The notes: generated by a model from the sequence alone, not told the origin. A stretch of DNA of 64,000 nt from Jiangella ureilytica (GCF_004348545.1 NZ_SMKL01000006.1:1-64000); one strand, 5' to 3'. Positions 44,222 through 52,445 are shown, counted from the first letter of the stretch. A program made the numbers and translations.

Positions 44222-45358
44222 TCAGCTCGCGGTCTCGATGCGCACCTCCGAGGCGCCGAAGCTGCGGCCGATGACGTCGGCGTCGGCGCGGACGGACTCC
44301 GTGCTGGACCAGCCGCGCGGAAGCGGGCCGAACGGTGCTGCCGTCAGCGTGAGCCGGCCGCGGGCGGTGCGCCGCCGCCAGGTCGCCACGATCTCGCCGG
44401 CGTGCAGCACGATGCCGGGATTGGCGGCCGCCGCCCAGACTTGCGTGCGCCGGCCGGCGTCGGGCAGCACGAGCTCGCGGTCGGCCAGCTCGGTGAGCGG
44501 GTCGTACGGGCCCAGCAGCCGCAGCTCGTCCGGTTCGGGCGGGTCCTCGAGCGCGGCGACGTCGGCCGCGAGCACCGAGCCGCGCCGCCCGCCGGCCTCG
44601 ACCTCGGTCAGCTCGGACTCGGCCAGGGCCCACCAGTCCCTGGCCGCCGCCGGGGTGAGCGACAGCCAGGTGGCGAGGTGCGCCGGGCGCACCGGCCCGG
44701 CGACGTGGACGTAGCGGCGGACCAGCTCGGCCCGCGCATCGGCGACGGCGACCGTGCGGCAGGCGCCCGCGGGCGCCTGCCGGTACCGGAACACCTGGGC
44801 CGACTCGACGTCGGCGATCAGCCCCGCCTGCAATGTCGCGTACCGGAACAGCGCGTCCTGCACGTGGTGGACGCCGCAGCCGCCGCACCACGGCGCCAGG
44901 GCCGGCGTGACGCGGGGCGACACGGCGCCGGACAGCTCGCCCTTGGTGCGCCGCTCGCCGTCGGCCATGACGTCGCGCATGACCCCGGCCACCTCGTCGA
45001 CGGCCGCGCCGAAGGCGGCCCCGATCTCGGCTCCGAACGGGCTGATGGCCTGCTTGGCGAGCGCGGCGCCGTCGTCGATGTGCAACGCCCCTGCCAGCAG
45101 GCCGAGGTCGTCGATCCGATGCAGGTGCAGGGCGGCCCGCACCGAGTGGACCAGGACGCCGTCGCCGCCGTCGCCGTGGTCTCCGTCGCCGTGGTCGCCG
45201 TGGTCGCCGTCGCCGCGCAGCGCCACCGCCAGCCGCGCCGTCGTCCCGGCGGGATGGTCCTGGACGCCCACCGCCAGGACGGCGCCGGGCCCCGCGGCCG
45301 GGCCGGAGAGGCCGGCGGCGGCCGCCCGGTAGGCCAGGACCTGTCCGCGAGTGAGCAT
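44222..45358 (-). CDS. winged-helix DNA-binding protein (HTH_42 / AlkZ-like)
   Basis: A 378-residue protein of the HTH_42 superfamily, which includes the DNA glycosylases AlkZ and YcaQ that open interstrand crosslinks. Features are the N-terminal LTRGQVLAYRAAAAGL, KGELSGAVSPRVTP, QDALFRYATLQAG and VRPAHLATWLSLTP with WWALAE. The QxQ/QxD catalytic motif of YcaQ is not evident, so glycosylase activity is doubtful. A 9-bp DNA repeat encodes a GDHGDHGDG run (about residues 64-82). ATG 45358 rather than the open frame to 45400. First CATAGTCTG motif lies just upstream in the divergent gap. Confidence 0.8.
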   Translation of the reverse strand: MLTRGQVLAYRAAAAGLSGPAAGPGAVLAVGVQDHPAGTTARLAVALRGDGDHGDHGDGDHGDGGDGVLVHSVRAALHLHRIDDLGLLAGALHIDDGAALAKQAISPFGAEIGAAFGAAVDEVAGVMRDVMADGERRTKGELSGAVSPRVTPALAPWCGGCGVHHVQDALFRYATLQAGLIADVESAQVFRYRQAPAGACRTVAVADARAELVRRYVHVAGPVRPAHLATWLSLTPAAARDWWALAESELTEVEAGGRRGSVLAADVAALEDPPEPDELRLLGPYDPLTELADRELVLPDAGRRTQVWAAAANPGIVLHAGEIVATWRRRTARGRLTLTAAPFGPLPRGWSSTESVRADADVIGRSFGASEVRIETAS

Positions 45359-45401
45359 GGGGCTACCATCCCACCCGCCACCGACAGCGACGAATGCCAT
45401 C

Positions 45402-45425
45402 CATAGTCTGTCGACCCATAGTGCC
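45402..45425 (+). promoter_or_regulatory. CATAGTCTG-type motif, first XRE gene
   Basis: CCATAGTCTG at 45401 is followed exactly 15 bp later by CCATAGTGCC at 45416, with GTCGAC between. It sits 20 bp before the XRE gene at 45446 and in the divergent space with the HTH_42 gene. The same core stands before the next two XRE genes. TAGTCT may also serve as a -10 box. Confidence 0.6.
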
Positions 45426-45445
45426 CAGGCCTCGACCGTGGACGA

Positions 45446-45715
45446 GTGTCGACGACTGAGGAGTACGCCCGCGGGCTGCGTGAGGCGTTCGCCGCGCGCC
45501 TGCAGGAGCTACGTGACGCCGCCGAGCCCGAACTGAGCCAGGAGGCGCTGGCGATCGCCGCCGGACTGGACCGCTCGTACGTCGGCATGCTCGAGCGGGC
45601 CGAGCGCACGCCGTCGATCTTCGTCGTGCACCTGCTGGCAGAGGCGCTGGGGCGGCCCGCGCGTGACCTGCTCCCCGATCATCCGCCGCCCGTTCTGCCC
45701 GGAGTGTCGGAATAA
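45446..45715 (+). CDS. XRE-family regulator 1
   Basis: An 89-residue HTH protein: LREAFAARLQELRDAAEPELSQEALAIAAG, recognition helix LDRSYVGMLERAERTPS, then VVHLLAEALGRPARDLL. Only the DNA-binding domain is present, ending in a short Pro-rich tail. GTG 45446. First of three non-identical XRE genes in a row on this strand, separated by about 50 bp, each with the shared motif upstream. Function unknown; autoregulation is likely. Confidence 0.85.
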   Translation: MSTTEEYARGLREAFAARLQELRDAAEPELSQEALAIAAGLDRSYVGMLERAERTPSIFVVHLLAEALGRPARDLLPDHPPPVLPGVSE

Positions 45716-45753
45716 TGGATACAGTCCGGCTCGCTGAACTCGCTCATGCTACT

Positions 45754-45767
45754 CATAGTCTGTAGAT
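45754..45767 (+). promoter_or_regulatory. CATAGTCTG-type motif, second XRE gene
   Basis: CATAGTCTGTAGAT ends two bases before the start at 45769, so it would overlap the start region of transcription. With its left flank ATGCTACT it matches the site at 48983-49003 over a longer stretch than the other copies do. Confidence 0.55.
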
Positions 45768-45768
45768 C

Positions 45769-46023
45769 TTGAAGCAGGGCGACCCGCAGCGTAGACGGGT
45801 GCCACAGCCTCTCGACGACGAGCGCCGCGCCCTGAGCGCATTCGGCACTCGCGTCCGGGAGCTCCGCCGCGAGCTGGGGCTGAGCCAGGAGGATCTCGCC
45901 GACCGCGCGAACCTCCACCGCACCTACGTGGGGTCGATCGAGCGGGGCGAGCGCAACGTCGCGCTGCTCAACATCCACCGCCTCGCGAAAGCTCTGGGTG
46001 TGACCGCCCGCGATCTGCTCTGA
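45769..46023 (+). CDS. XRE-family regulator 2
   Basis: An 84-residue HTH protein: GTRVRELRRELGLSQEDLADRANLHRTYVGSIERGERNV (HTH helices, in order) and LLNIHRLAKALGVTARDLL. It has a basic N-terminal arm (KQGDPQRRRVPQPL). The start at 45769 is a TTG directly after the motif, so the mRNA may be leaderless; a GTG at 45799 is another option. It resembles regulators of restriction-modification and phage-like systems, but no such genes are adjacent. Confidence 0.8.
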   Translation: MKQGDPQRRRVPQPLDDERRALSAFGTRVRELRRELGLSQEDLADRANLHRTYVGSIERGERNVALLNIHRLAKALGVTARDLL

Positions 46024-46032
46024 CTGGCTCTC

Positions 46033-46046
46033 CATAGTCTGTCGAC
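46033..46046 (+). promoter_or_regulatory. CATAGTCTG-type motif, third XRE gene
   Basis: CATAGTCTGTCGAC, identical over 14 bases to the first copy at 45402, lies 30 bp before the XRE gene at 46077. Confidence 0.6.
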
Positions 46047-46076
46047 GAACGATCATGATGCCCCGACGGTGAGGGG

Positions 46077-46316
46077 ATGCCCGCACACGACGACGTCAAG
46101 GCCGGCAAAGCCGACTTCCTCATGGCCTTCGGCGAGACGGCGCGCGCCCGCCGCGGCGTCCTCGGCCTGACGCAACGGCAGCTGGACGCGCGCATGGGAT
46201 ACCGCGGCAAGTTCTCCGGCGGGGTCGAGCGCGGCGTGCGCAACCTCACCCTGGACAACCTCTACCTGCTGGCCGCGGCCCTCGAGACCGACCCGCGGGA
46301 CCTGCTGACGGAGTAG
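46077..46316 (+). CDS. XRE-family regulator 3
   Basis: A 79-residue protein: FLMAFGETARARRGVLGLTQRQLDARMGYRGKFSGGVERGVRNLTLDNLYLLAAAL is its HTH region (helix 2 LTQRQLDARMG, recognition helix KFSGGVERG). It has only the DNA-binding domain and ends DPRDLLTE like the other two. ATG 46077, with a second ATG nearby. Divergence among the three is high, so they are an old family expansion or separate acquisitions rather than a fresh duplication. Confidence 0.8.
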   Translation: MPAHDDVKAGKADFLMAFGETARARRGVLGLTQRQLDARMGYRGKFSGGVERGVRNLTLDNLYLLAAALETDPRDLLTE

Positions 46317-46324
46317 TGCCGGCC

Positions 46325-46355
46325 TTGACTTCGAGCGCGCTCGAATTCGTAGCGT
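46325..46355 (+). promoter_or_regulatory. MerR-type promoter with 16-bp palindromic operator
   Basis: TTGACT (46325-46330) and TAGCGT (46350-46355) are separated by 19 bp, the overlong spacing used by MerR-family activators. The perfect palindrome TTCGAGCGCGCTCGAA (46330-46345) fills the spacer. It drives the SDR gene at 46363; no merR gene is in the window. Confidence 0.6.
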
Positions 46356-46362
46356 CGAGGGC

Positions 46363-47352
46363 ATGACCATCTCGCAGCAACAGCCGATCGGCACCGGGTT
46401 CGGTGCCCGCACGACCGCCACCGAGGTCCTGGCCGGGCTCGACCTGTCGGGCCGCATCGGCATCGTCACCGGCGGCTACTCGGGCCTCGGGCTCGAGACC
46501 ACCCGCGCGCTGGCGGCCTCCGGTGCGCACGTCGTCGTCCCGGCCCGGCGCCCGGACCGCGCGCGCGAGGCACTGGCCGGGATCGACGCCGCAGGCCCCG
46601 GCTCCGTCGAGATCGACGAGCTCGACCTGGGCGACCTCGAGAGCGTCCGCGGGTTCGCCGAGCGGTTCCTCGCGTCGGACCGCCGCCTCGATGTCCTCAT
46701 CGGCAGCGCCGGCATCATGGCCTGCCCCGAGACGCGCGTCGGGCCGGGCTGGGAGGCGCAGTTCGCGACCAACCACCTGGGCCACTTCGCGCTGGTCAAC
46801 CGACTCTGGCCGGCTCTGGCTGCCGGCGACGGCGCCCGGGTGGTGTCGGTCTCGTCGCGCGGCCACCACCGCTCGCCGATCCGCTGGGGCGACCCGCAGT
46901 TCGCGACAGGTTATGACAAGTGGCTCGCCTATGGGCAGGCGAAGACCGCGAACGTGCTGTTCGCCGTCCACCTCGACGCGCTCGGGAAGGCTGCCGGCGT
47001 CCGGGCGTTCGCGCTGCACCCGGGCGGGATCCTCACGCCGTTGCAGCGGCACCTGCCGAAGGAGGAGATGGTCGCGTTCGGCTGGATCGACGACGACGGC
47101 AAGCCGCTCGAGCCGAGCTTCAAGACGCCGGAGCAGGGCGCCGCGACCCAGGTGTTCGCGGCCACCTCGCCCAGGCTCGCCGGTATGGGCGGCGTCTACC
47201 TCGAGGACTGCGACGTCGCCGGCCCGGCCACCGGCGAGGGCACCACCGCCGCCGGTGTCAAGGACTACGCCGTCGACCCCGGCCAGGCCGCCCGGCTGTG
47301 GTCACTCTCGGCCTCCCTCACCGGCGTCGACGCCTTCGCCGCCGCCCGCTGA
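46363..47352 (+). CDS. short-chain dehydrogenase/reductase
   Basis: A 329-residue NAD(P)-dependent oxidoreductase. Cofactor loop TGGYSGLGLE, Arg-rich RRPDRAREAL suggesting NADP, NHLGHFALVNRLWPAL, catalytic Ser in VVSVSSRGHH, and the YGQAK catalytic Tyr/Lys. It matches the retinol-dehydrogenase-like SDR group of actinomycetes. The transcript from the MerR-type promoter would have almost no leader before ATG 46363. Substrate unknown; induction by an electrophile or dye is plausible given the promoter type. Confidence 0.9.
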   Translation: MTISQQQPIGTGFGARTTATEVLAGLDLSGRIGIVTGGYSGLGLETTRALAASGAHVVVPARRPDRAREALAGIDAAGPGSVEIDELDLGDLESVRGFAERFLASDRRLDVLIGSAGIMACPETRVGPGWEAQFATNHLGHFALVNRLWPALAAGDGARVVSVSSRGHHRSPIRWGDPQFATGYDKWLAYGQAKTANVLFAVHLDALGKAAGVRAFALHPGGILTPLQRHLPKEEMVAFGWIDDDGKPLEPSFKTPEQGAATQVFAATSPRLAGMGGVYLEDCDVAGPATGEGTTAAGVKDYAVDPGQAARLWSLSASLTGVDAFAAAR

Positions 47353-47381
47353 GCCCGTTCGACGACGGCGGCAGCCTGCGG

Positions 47382-48056
47382 TCAGTGCCAATCGAGGCGC
47401 TCCCAGCGTTCGAGCGGGCCCTGCCGGGTGTCGGCGAGCTCGGCACTGCGCAGGTCGGCCACGTGCACACCGCCCCACGGCCGGAATCCGAGCGCCTCCA
47501 GCACCGCGGTCCGCCGGGCCTGCAGCCGCTCGGCCACGCGCTCGCGGGCGGCGCGGCCGAGGCCGGTGCTGCGCGGCCGGCCGGGCACGGCGGGCCCGGG
47601 ACCCGTCACCCGGAAGGCGGCGAGCCGGGCCAGTGGCAGGAACGCCGCGAGCGCGCCGGCCAGCAGCACCGGGCCCAGGCCATGGCCGCGCCAGGCGGCC
47701 GCGAGCTCGTACCGCCGCACGACCACCACCCGCGGCGGGCCGTCGCCGACCCAGGCCTCGAGCTCGGGCAGCAGGCTGCCGCCGTCGCCGTCGCTCACCA
47801 CGTGCGCGAGGAAGCCGGGAGCCCACTCCCCCAGCACGACGGCGTCGAGGGCCACCCGGCCGCGCCGCAGGTCGGCGACCGTGACGGACAGGTCGGCGAC
47901 GTGGCGCACCTCGGGGGCGCACAGGCCCAGCTCGGAGACGGCGGCGGTGACCTCCCACGCCTCGGGCCGGTGCTCGTCGTCGAGTTGCCACCACGCACGG
48001 CGCTGCAGGACGGTCAGCTCGACGGACATCGGGTTGGCCGGTGGGGCGGACAGCAC
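47382..48056 (-). CDS. GNAT-like acetyltransferase, paralogue A
   Basis: A 224-residue protein. PPANPMSVELTVLQRRAWWQ opens it, and the GNAT-like core is VVVVRRYELAAAWRGHGLGPVLLAGAL (acetyl-CoA loop WRGHGLG), then ALGFRPWGGVHVADL and LERWERLDW. The neighbouring gene encodes a clear paralogue aligned over the whole length, including PANPMS. That shared segment argues for GTG 48056 rather than ATG 48029. Substrate unknown; could modify a small molecule or protein. Transcribed after paralogue B with an 18-bp gap. Confidence 0.7.
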   Translation of the reverse strand: MLSAPPANPMSVELTVLQRRAWWQLDDEHRPEAWEVTAAVSELGLCAPEVRHVADLSVTVADLRRGRVALDAVVLGEWAPGFLAHVVSDGDGGSLLPELEAWVGDGPPRVVVVRRYELAAAWRGHGLGPVLLAGALAAFLPLARLAAFRVTGPGPAVPGRPRSTGLGRAARERVAERLQARRTAVLEALGFRPWGGVHVADLRSAELADTRQGPLERWERLDWH

Positions 48057-48073
48057 GGTCGGGAGCCCGCCCC

Positions 48074-48874
48074 TCACTGGTCCGGGTCGTTGTAGGGGCC
48101 CCAGCGCTCGAGGGGCTCGAGGCTGGCGTCGGTGAGGGCGGGGTTGCGCAGATCGACCACGTACACCCCGCGCCACAGGTAGAAGCCGATGCGCTCCAGC
48201 AGCGCACCCAGCCGCAGGCAGGTGAGCTCGGCGGAGACCCGGTCGCCGCACCCGCCCAGGAAGTCCGCCGGCGAGATGCGGCAGACCGCCAGCCGCGCGG
48301 TGGCGGCGAAGCGTTCGAGGCTGGCCGCGATGAGCGGTCCGGCGAGGCCGAAGCCGCGCCACGCGGGCGCGAGCTCGAACCGGCGCAGGATCACCATGCG
48401 CGGCAGACCGTCGCTGATCTGGTCGTCGAGCTCGGCTACCAGCGTTCCCTCGGAGAGGTCGAGGACGGTCTCGGCGATGAACTCGAGGGCCCACTCCCCG
48501 AGCTCGACGCTGTCCAGGAGGTTACGGTCACCGTTGAGGTCGGCGACGGCGAGGGAGAAGTCGCCCACGTGGCGGTGCTCCGGCCGGCAGAGGTCGAGGT
48601 TCCACACGTCCGCGGAGACGTGCCAGTGCTCGGGGAGATCGTCTTCGTCGACCGTCTGCCACCACAGCATCCGGTGTGTGACGCTCAGTTCGATCGACAT
48701 CGGATTCGCGGGAAGGTCAGCCACTCCGGTCACCTCGCTCGCACGACATGGTTCGCAGGCGGGTATTCCGGCTGGCCCGGGGTCACAGCCAACAGGACGG
48801 TCACGAGCGGCGTCGAACACCTTCACCACCTCTTCCGAGATGGGCGGGTGAGCTTCCAGCTCCTGGGCTGCCAT
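48074..48874 (-). CDS. GNAT-like acetyltransferase, paralogue B
   Basis: A 266-residue version of the neighbouring protein: PANPMSIELSVTHRMLWWQ, MVILRRFELAPAWRGFGLAGPLIAASL (acetyl-CoA loop WRGFGLAG), IGFYLWRGVYVVDL and LEPLERWGPY. ATG 48874 gives an extra N-terminal segment with a CEPC pair; GTG 48724 (VADLPANPM, GAGG upstream) would give 216 residues, and the frame is open to 48976. A CATAGTC on this strand (48895-48889) lies just before ATG 48874. Function unknown. Confidence 0.68.
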   Translation of the reverse strand: MAAQELEAHPPISEEVVKVFDAARDRPVGCDPGPAGIPACEPCRASEVTGVADLPANPMSIELSVTHRMLWWQTVDEDDLPEHWHVSADVWNLDLCRPEHRHVGDFSLAVADLNGDRNLLDSVELGEWALEFIAETVLDLSEGTLVAELDDQISDGLPRMVILRRFELAPAWRGFGLAGPLIAASLERFAATARLAVCRISPADFLGGCGDRVSAELTCLRLGALLERIGFYLWRGVYVVDLRNPALTDASLEPLERWGPYNDPDQ

Positions 48875-48988
48875 TGTCCTACGACGCTGACTATGTGCAA
48901 CCTGACTGCTCGTGACACAGCGGGCCGAACCGGGGCGATAGCCGGATGACACTACTAGTGCATCGTGCGAACTCACGTGGAATGCTAC

Positions 48989-49013
48989 TCATCGTCTGTC
49001 GACTCAAAGTCTG
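48989..49013. promoter_or_regulatory. doubled CATAGTCTG-type motif
   Basis: TCATCGTCTG (48989-48998) and TCAAAGTCTG (49004-49013) repeat at 15-bp spacing, with GTCGAC between, as at 45401. The left flank ATGCTACT is shared with the site at 45754. It lies upstream of the GNAT-like pair (minus strand). The rest of 48875-49079 shows no gene. Confidence 0.55.
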
Positions 49014-49079
49014 CCACACCTGACGGCGAAATGACGTGTCGGTAGCCGATTTCCGGCTGCCGGTGCTCTGGCCCGCGAG

Positions 49080-50324
49080 CTATGAGGCGCTGAGCCGACG
49101 CCAGTCGGCCGCGTCGATGCCCAGCCGCTGCCGCAACGACCGCACCTGCTGCTCGAGTGCGTCCAGCGCTGCGACGACAGCGGCGCCGGTATGGCCCTGC
49201 CCGTTCAGCGCGTCGCGGAGCTCGTCGTTCTCGGTTCGGAGGCGGTCGTTCTCGGACAGCAGCTCGACCAGGCGGCGATGCTGGCCGCGCCGGGTCAGCA
49301 CCTGCACCGGCCGCCCGTCGGGCCCGGTCGTCGCCGGCTCGCGCACCGTGCCGTCGACGACCGGCCGGCGCGCGGTGACGTCCTCGTCCGCAGTCGCGCT
49401 CGGCACCGTCACCACCGGCAGGCGAGCCGCGACACCGTCGTCCTCGATGCGGCCCTCGAGGGTGGTCAGCACCGAGTCGACGAGGCCGATGTCGTGCGGA
49501 AGCGGCGCGCTGAGAGTCCGGTCGCGCTGCGACAGGCCGAGGATGTACGACAGCCGCCGCGGGCCGGTGCGGTCGATGCGCACACTGCCGAGGATCTGGT
49601 GCCGGCGCGGGTCGAACGGGTCGTCCAGCCGCACACCGGGCAGGTACGTGCGGATGGCGCTGTCGGGGATCGCGTGGTTCGGCCCGACCATCTCGTTGAA
49701 CTCATCCTCCGCCGCGGCGGGGAGCAAGAACATGTGCCCGAGCCCGACGACCTCCCACGCGACGTTCGTCGCCCACGTCTGGAACTCAGCGGCATCGCGG
49801 GCGCCCTGCCGCGCCACGTACACCGGGCCGAACCTGGACTCGTCGGCGAGGTAGTCCATGAGGTCGGGCAGGTCGGCGAGTCCGGCCCAGCGGGGTTCGG
49901 TGCTCACCGGCACCAGGCCGTCGGCGCAGTCGAGCTCGGGGAGCAGCCCGCGCAGGACGGCCGGCACCGACATGAACGGCACGCGTGGCGCGCGGTCTCC
50001 CGGCTCGTCGGCGACCTCGATCTCGACCCACAGCCAGCCCGGGCCGTGCCGCCCGTCCTCGACGGCGGTGATGGTGGTGCGCCAGATCTCCTCGGGACCA
50101 CGCGCCAGCGGATGCAGGCGGCGCCAGCGGTACAGCCGCCGGCCGGTGTCGTCGTCGGCCACCAGGACGGTGACGACGTCGTCGGGATCGAGCTCGGCCC
50201 GCCCCGGCCGGCCGGGATCGACGTCGATCTCCTTCGCGGCCGACCACCGGCCGACATGGTCGACGACGGTCTCGACGACCGGACCGGAGAACGTGTGGAG
50301 GAACGATCGGAAGCCCACGGACAC
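49080..50324 (-). CDS. large hypothetical protein with C-terminal coiled coil
   Basis: A 414-residue protein not recognised. GTG 50324 (MSVGFRSFLHTFSGPVVETV) has GGAGGG seven bases upstream, better than ATG 50351. The N-terminal 260 residues look globular (strands such as GPGWLWVEIEVADE, VPAVLRGLLPELDCADG, FGPVYVARQGARDAAEFQTWA). Residues about 262-300 contain LSYILGLSQRDR, and the C terminus is a leucine-zipper-like coiled coil (RLVELLSENDRLRTENDELRD, then LDALEQQVRSLRQRL). No signal peptide, membrane helix or known catalytic motif. Next to the XRE/GNAT cluster. Confidence 0.75.
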   Translation of the reverse strand: MSVGFRSFLHTFSGPVVETVVDHVGRWSAAKEIDVDPGRPGRAELDPDDVVTVLVADDDTGRRLYRWRRLHPLARGPEEIWRTTITAVEDGRHGPGWLWVEIEVADEPGDRAPRVPFMSVPAVLRGLLPELDCADGLVPVSTEPRWAGLADLPDLMDYLADESRFGPVYVARQGARDAAEFQTWATNVAWEVVGLGHMFLLPAAAEDEFNEMVGPNHAIPDSAIRTYLPGVRLDDPFDPRRHQILGSVRIDRTGPRRLSYILGLSQRDRTLSAPLPHDIGLVDSVLTTLEGRIEDDGVAARLPVVTVPSATADEDVTARRPVVDGTVREPATTGPDGRPVQVLTRRGQHRRLVELLSENDRLRTENDELRDALNGQGHTGAAVVAALDALEQQVRSLRQRLGIDAADWRRLSAS

Positions 50325-50486
50325 GGGTCGGCCCTCCATTCCGCGATCCATCGGACGCGATGAACCAGCGCTCGTGTGTTTCGTTCACTGACACTACCGT
50401 TTTAATACGGCACGACCACCCGACACGTCAAGGGCCCGCAGGCGCAGCCGTACGGCATGCGACCTGCGGGCCTGGGGACACGCGGT

Positions 50487-52445
50487 TCAGTCTCTGACGA
50501 GGCGGCGGACGGCGTCGGCGATGGCGTCGGCGCCGGGGAGCCAGGCCCATTCGAGCGCCGGGGCGTACGGAACCGGCGTGGGCGGCGGGGCGACCCGCAC
50601 CACCGGGGCGTCGAGATGCCAGAAGCCCTCGTCGGCCGCGAGGGCGGCGAGCTCTGCGCCGACGCCGAAGTCGCGGACCGCTTCATGGGCGATGACCAGG
50701 CGATTCGTCCGCGCCAGCGACTCGAGCACCGTCGCCCGGTCCAGGGGCACGATGGTCCGCAGGTCGACCACCTCGGCCGAGATCCCCTCCGCGGCAAGCG
50801 CGGACGCCGCGGCCAACGCCTCGTGCGCCATCCGCGACCACGACACCACCGTGACGTCCGTGCCTGGCCGGCGCACGACGGCCCGGCCCAGCGGGACCAG
50901 ATGCCCAGCCGGTGGTTTCACTCCGCGGAACCCGTAGAGGTGCCGGTGCTCGACGAACACGACCGGATTGGGATCGCGGATCGCGGCGCGGAGCAGTCCG
51001 TAGGTGTCGGCGGGCGTCGACGGCATGACGACGGCGAGGCCGGGGACGTGCGCGAGCAGCACCTCGAGGCTCTGCGAGTGCTGGCTGCCCGACGACCGGC
51101 CGGCGCCGAACTGCGTGCGCACGACCAGCGACATCGCGGCCCGGCCGCCGGTCATGTACCGCAGCTTCGCCGCCTGGTTGAGCAGCTGGTCGAAGCAGAC
51201 GCCGAGGAAGTCCATGTACATGATCTCGACGACCGGCCGCAGCCCGGCCATCGCCGCGCCGACGGCGAGCCCGGTGATCGCCGTCTCGCTGATGGGGGTG
51301 TCGCGCACCCGCTCCGGGTAGGCGCCGGCAAGCCCTCGGGTGAGCCCGAAGACGTTGCCGCCGGCGCCCACGTCGATGCCGGCCACGAAGACGCCCGGAT
51401 CCTCGTCCAGCGAGGTCGCCAGCGCGTCGCGAACGGCGTCCATCACGCGGTACCGCTCCTCCCCCGAGGCGGGCACGACGCCCTCCGCGACGGCCGGCCG
51501 CGGCGCCACGACGTACTCCCCCAGCGACGACGGCGACGGCTCGGGCGCCGCGCGGGCGAACTCGATCGCCGCCTCGATCTCGGCGTCGACCTCGGTGTCG
51601 ACGACGGCAACGGCTGCGGACCCGACCCCGAGAGCCAGCAGGCGGTCGCGGGCGACGGCGAGCGGGTCGCGGCGTTGCCACTCGGCCACCTCGACGGCGT
51701 CGCGGTAGCGCTGCGGGTCGCCCTCGTAGTGGCCGTGCCAGCGGTAGGTGTCGGCCTCGAGCAGCACGGGACCGCCACCCTGGCGCCGTCCCTCGACCAG
51801 CTTCGCCATGACGTCGGCGACGGCGACGACGTCGTTGCCGTCGACGTGCGCGTACTCGATGCCGTAGCCGGCCGCGCGGTCGACCAGTCCGGCCCGGTGC
51901 TGGTCGGCAGCCCGAGAGAACTCCGCGTAGTGGTTGTTCTCGCAGCAGAAGACCACCGGCAGGTCCCAGACGGCGGCGAGGTTGACGGCTTCGTGGAACA
52001 TGCCCTGGGCCACGGCGCCGTCGCCGAAGAACGCCACCACGACGCCGTCGCTCCCGGTGAGCCGGAACGCCGTGGCGACCCCGCCGGCGATGGGCAGCCC
52101 GGCGCCGACGATGCCGTTGGCGCCGTAGACGCCGAGCGCGGGATCGGCGATGTGCATGGACCCGCCCCGCCCGTGGCAGGTGCCGGCGTCGCGGCCCATG
52201 AGCTCGGCGAACATCGGCGCGGGCGGCATCCCCTTGGCCAGGCAGTGCCCGTGCCCGCGGTGCGTCGAGGTGATGGCATCGGTGGCGCGCAGCGGCCGGC
52301 AGGCGCCGACGGCGGTCGCCTCCTGCCCGATCGACAGGTGCAGGAACCCCGGCACCTCGGTGTCGCGGTACAGCTGCCCGGCCCGTTCCTCGAACCGTCT
52401 GATGCGGCGCATGCGCCGGTACAGCTCGAGGAGCTCGGCGGTCAC
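50487..52445 (-). CDS. 2-oxoacid dehydrogenase E1, alpha and beta fused
   Basis: A 652-residue TPP-dependent dehydrogenase joining both E1 chains. The alpha part (1 to about 325) has IRRFEERAGQLYRDTEVPGF, the TPP motif FFGDGAVAQGMFHEAVNLAA...CCENN, and TYRWHGHYEGDP. The beta part (from about 350) has ISETAITGLAVGAAMAGLRPVVE, YMDFLGVCFDQLLNQAAK and HEAVRDFGVGAELAAL. It resembles acetoin or branched-chain E1 fusions. No E2 or E3 gene is nearby. GTG 52445 overlaps the ligase gene by four bases. Probably the last step of the operon, acting on a 2-oxo acid. Confidence 0.9.
   Translation of the reverse strand: MTAELLELYRRMRRIRRFEERAGQLYRDTEVPGFLHLSIGQEATAVGACRPLRATDAITSTHRGHGHCLAKGMPPAPMFAELMGRDAGTCHGRGGSMHIADPALGVYGANGIVGAGLPIAGGVATAFRLTGSDGVVVAFFGDGAVAQGMFHEAVNLAAVWDLPVVFCCENNHYAEFSRAADQHRAGLVDRAAGYGIEYAHVDGNDVVAVADVMAKLVEGRRQGGGPVLLEADTYRWHGHYEGDPQRYRDAVEVAEWQRRDPLAVARDRLLALGVGSAAVAVVDTEVDAEIEAAIEFARAAPEPSPSSLGEYVVAPRPAVAEGVVPASGEERYRVMDAVRDALATSLDEDPGVFVAGIDVGAGGNVFGLTRGLAGAYPERVRDTPISETAITGLAVGAAMAGLRPVVEIMYMDFLGVCFDQLLNQAAKLRYMTGGRAAMSLVVRTQFGAGRSSGSQHSQSLEVLLAHVPGLAVVMPSTPADTYGLLRAAIRDPNPVVFVEHRHLYGFRGVKPPAGHLVPLGRAVVRRPGTDVTVVSWSRMAHEALAAASALAAEGISAEVVDLRTIVPLDRATVLESLARTNRLVIAHEAVRDFGVGAELAALAADEGFWHLDAPVVRVAPPPTPVPYAPALEWAWLPGADAIADAVRRLVRD

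Noticed and set aside
50487-52445. Component of the pyruvate dehydrogenase complex
   Set aside because: aceE is already present, and a fused alpha-beta E1 in a catabolic operon points to another 2-oxo acid.
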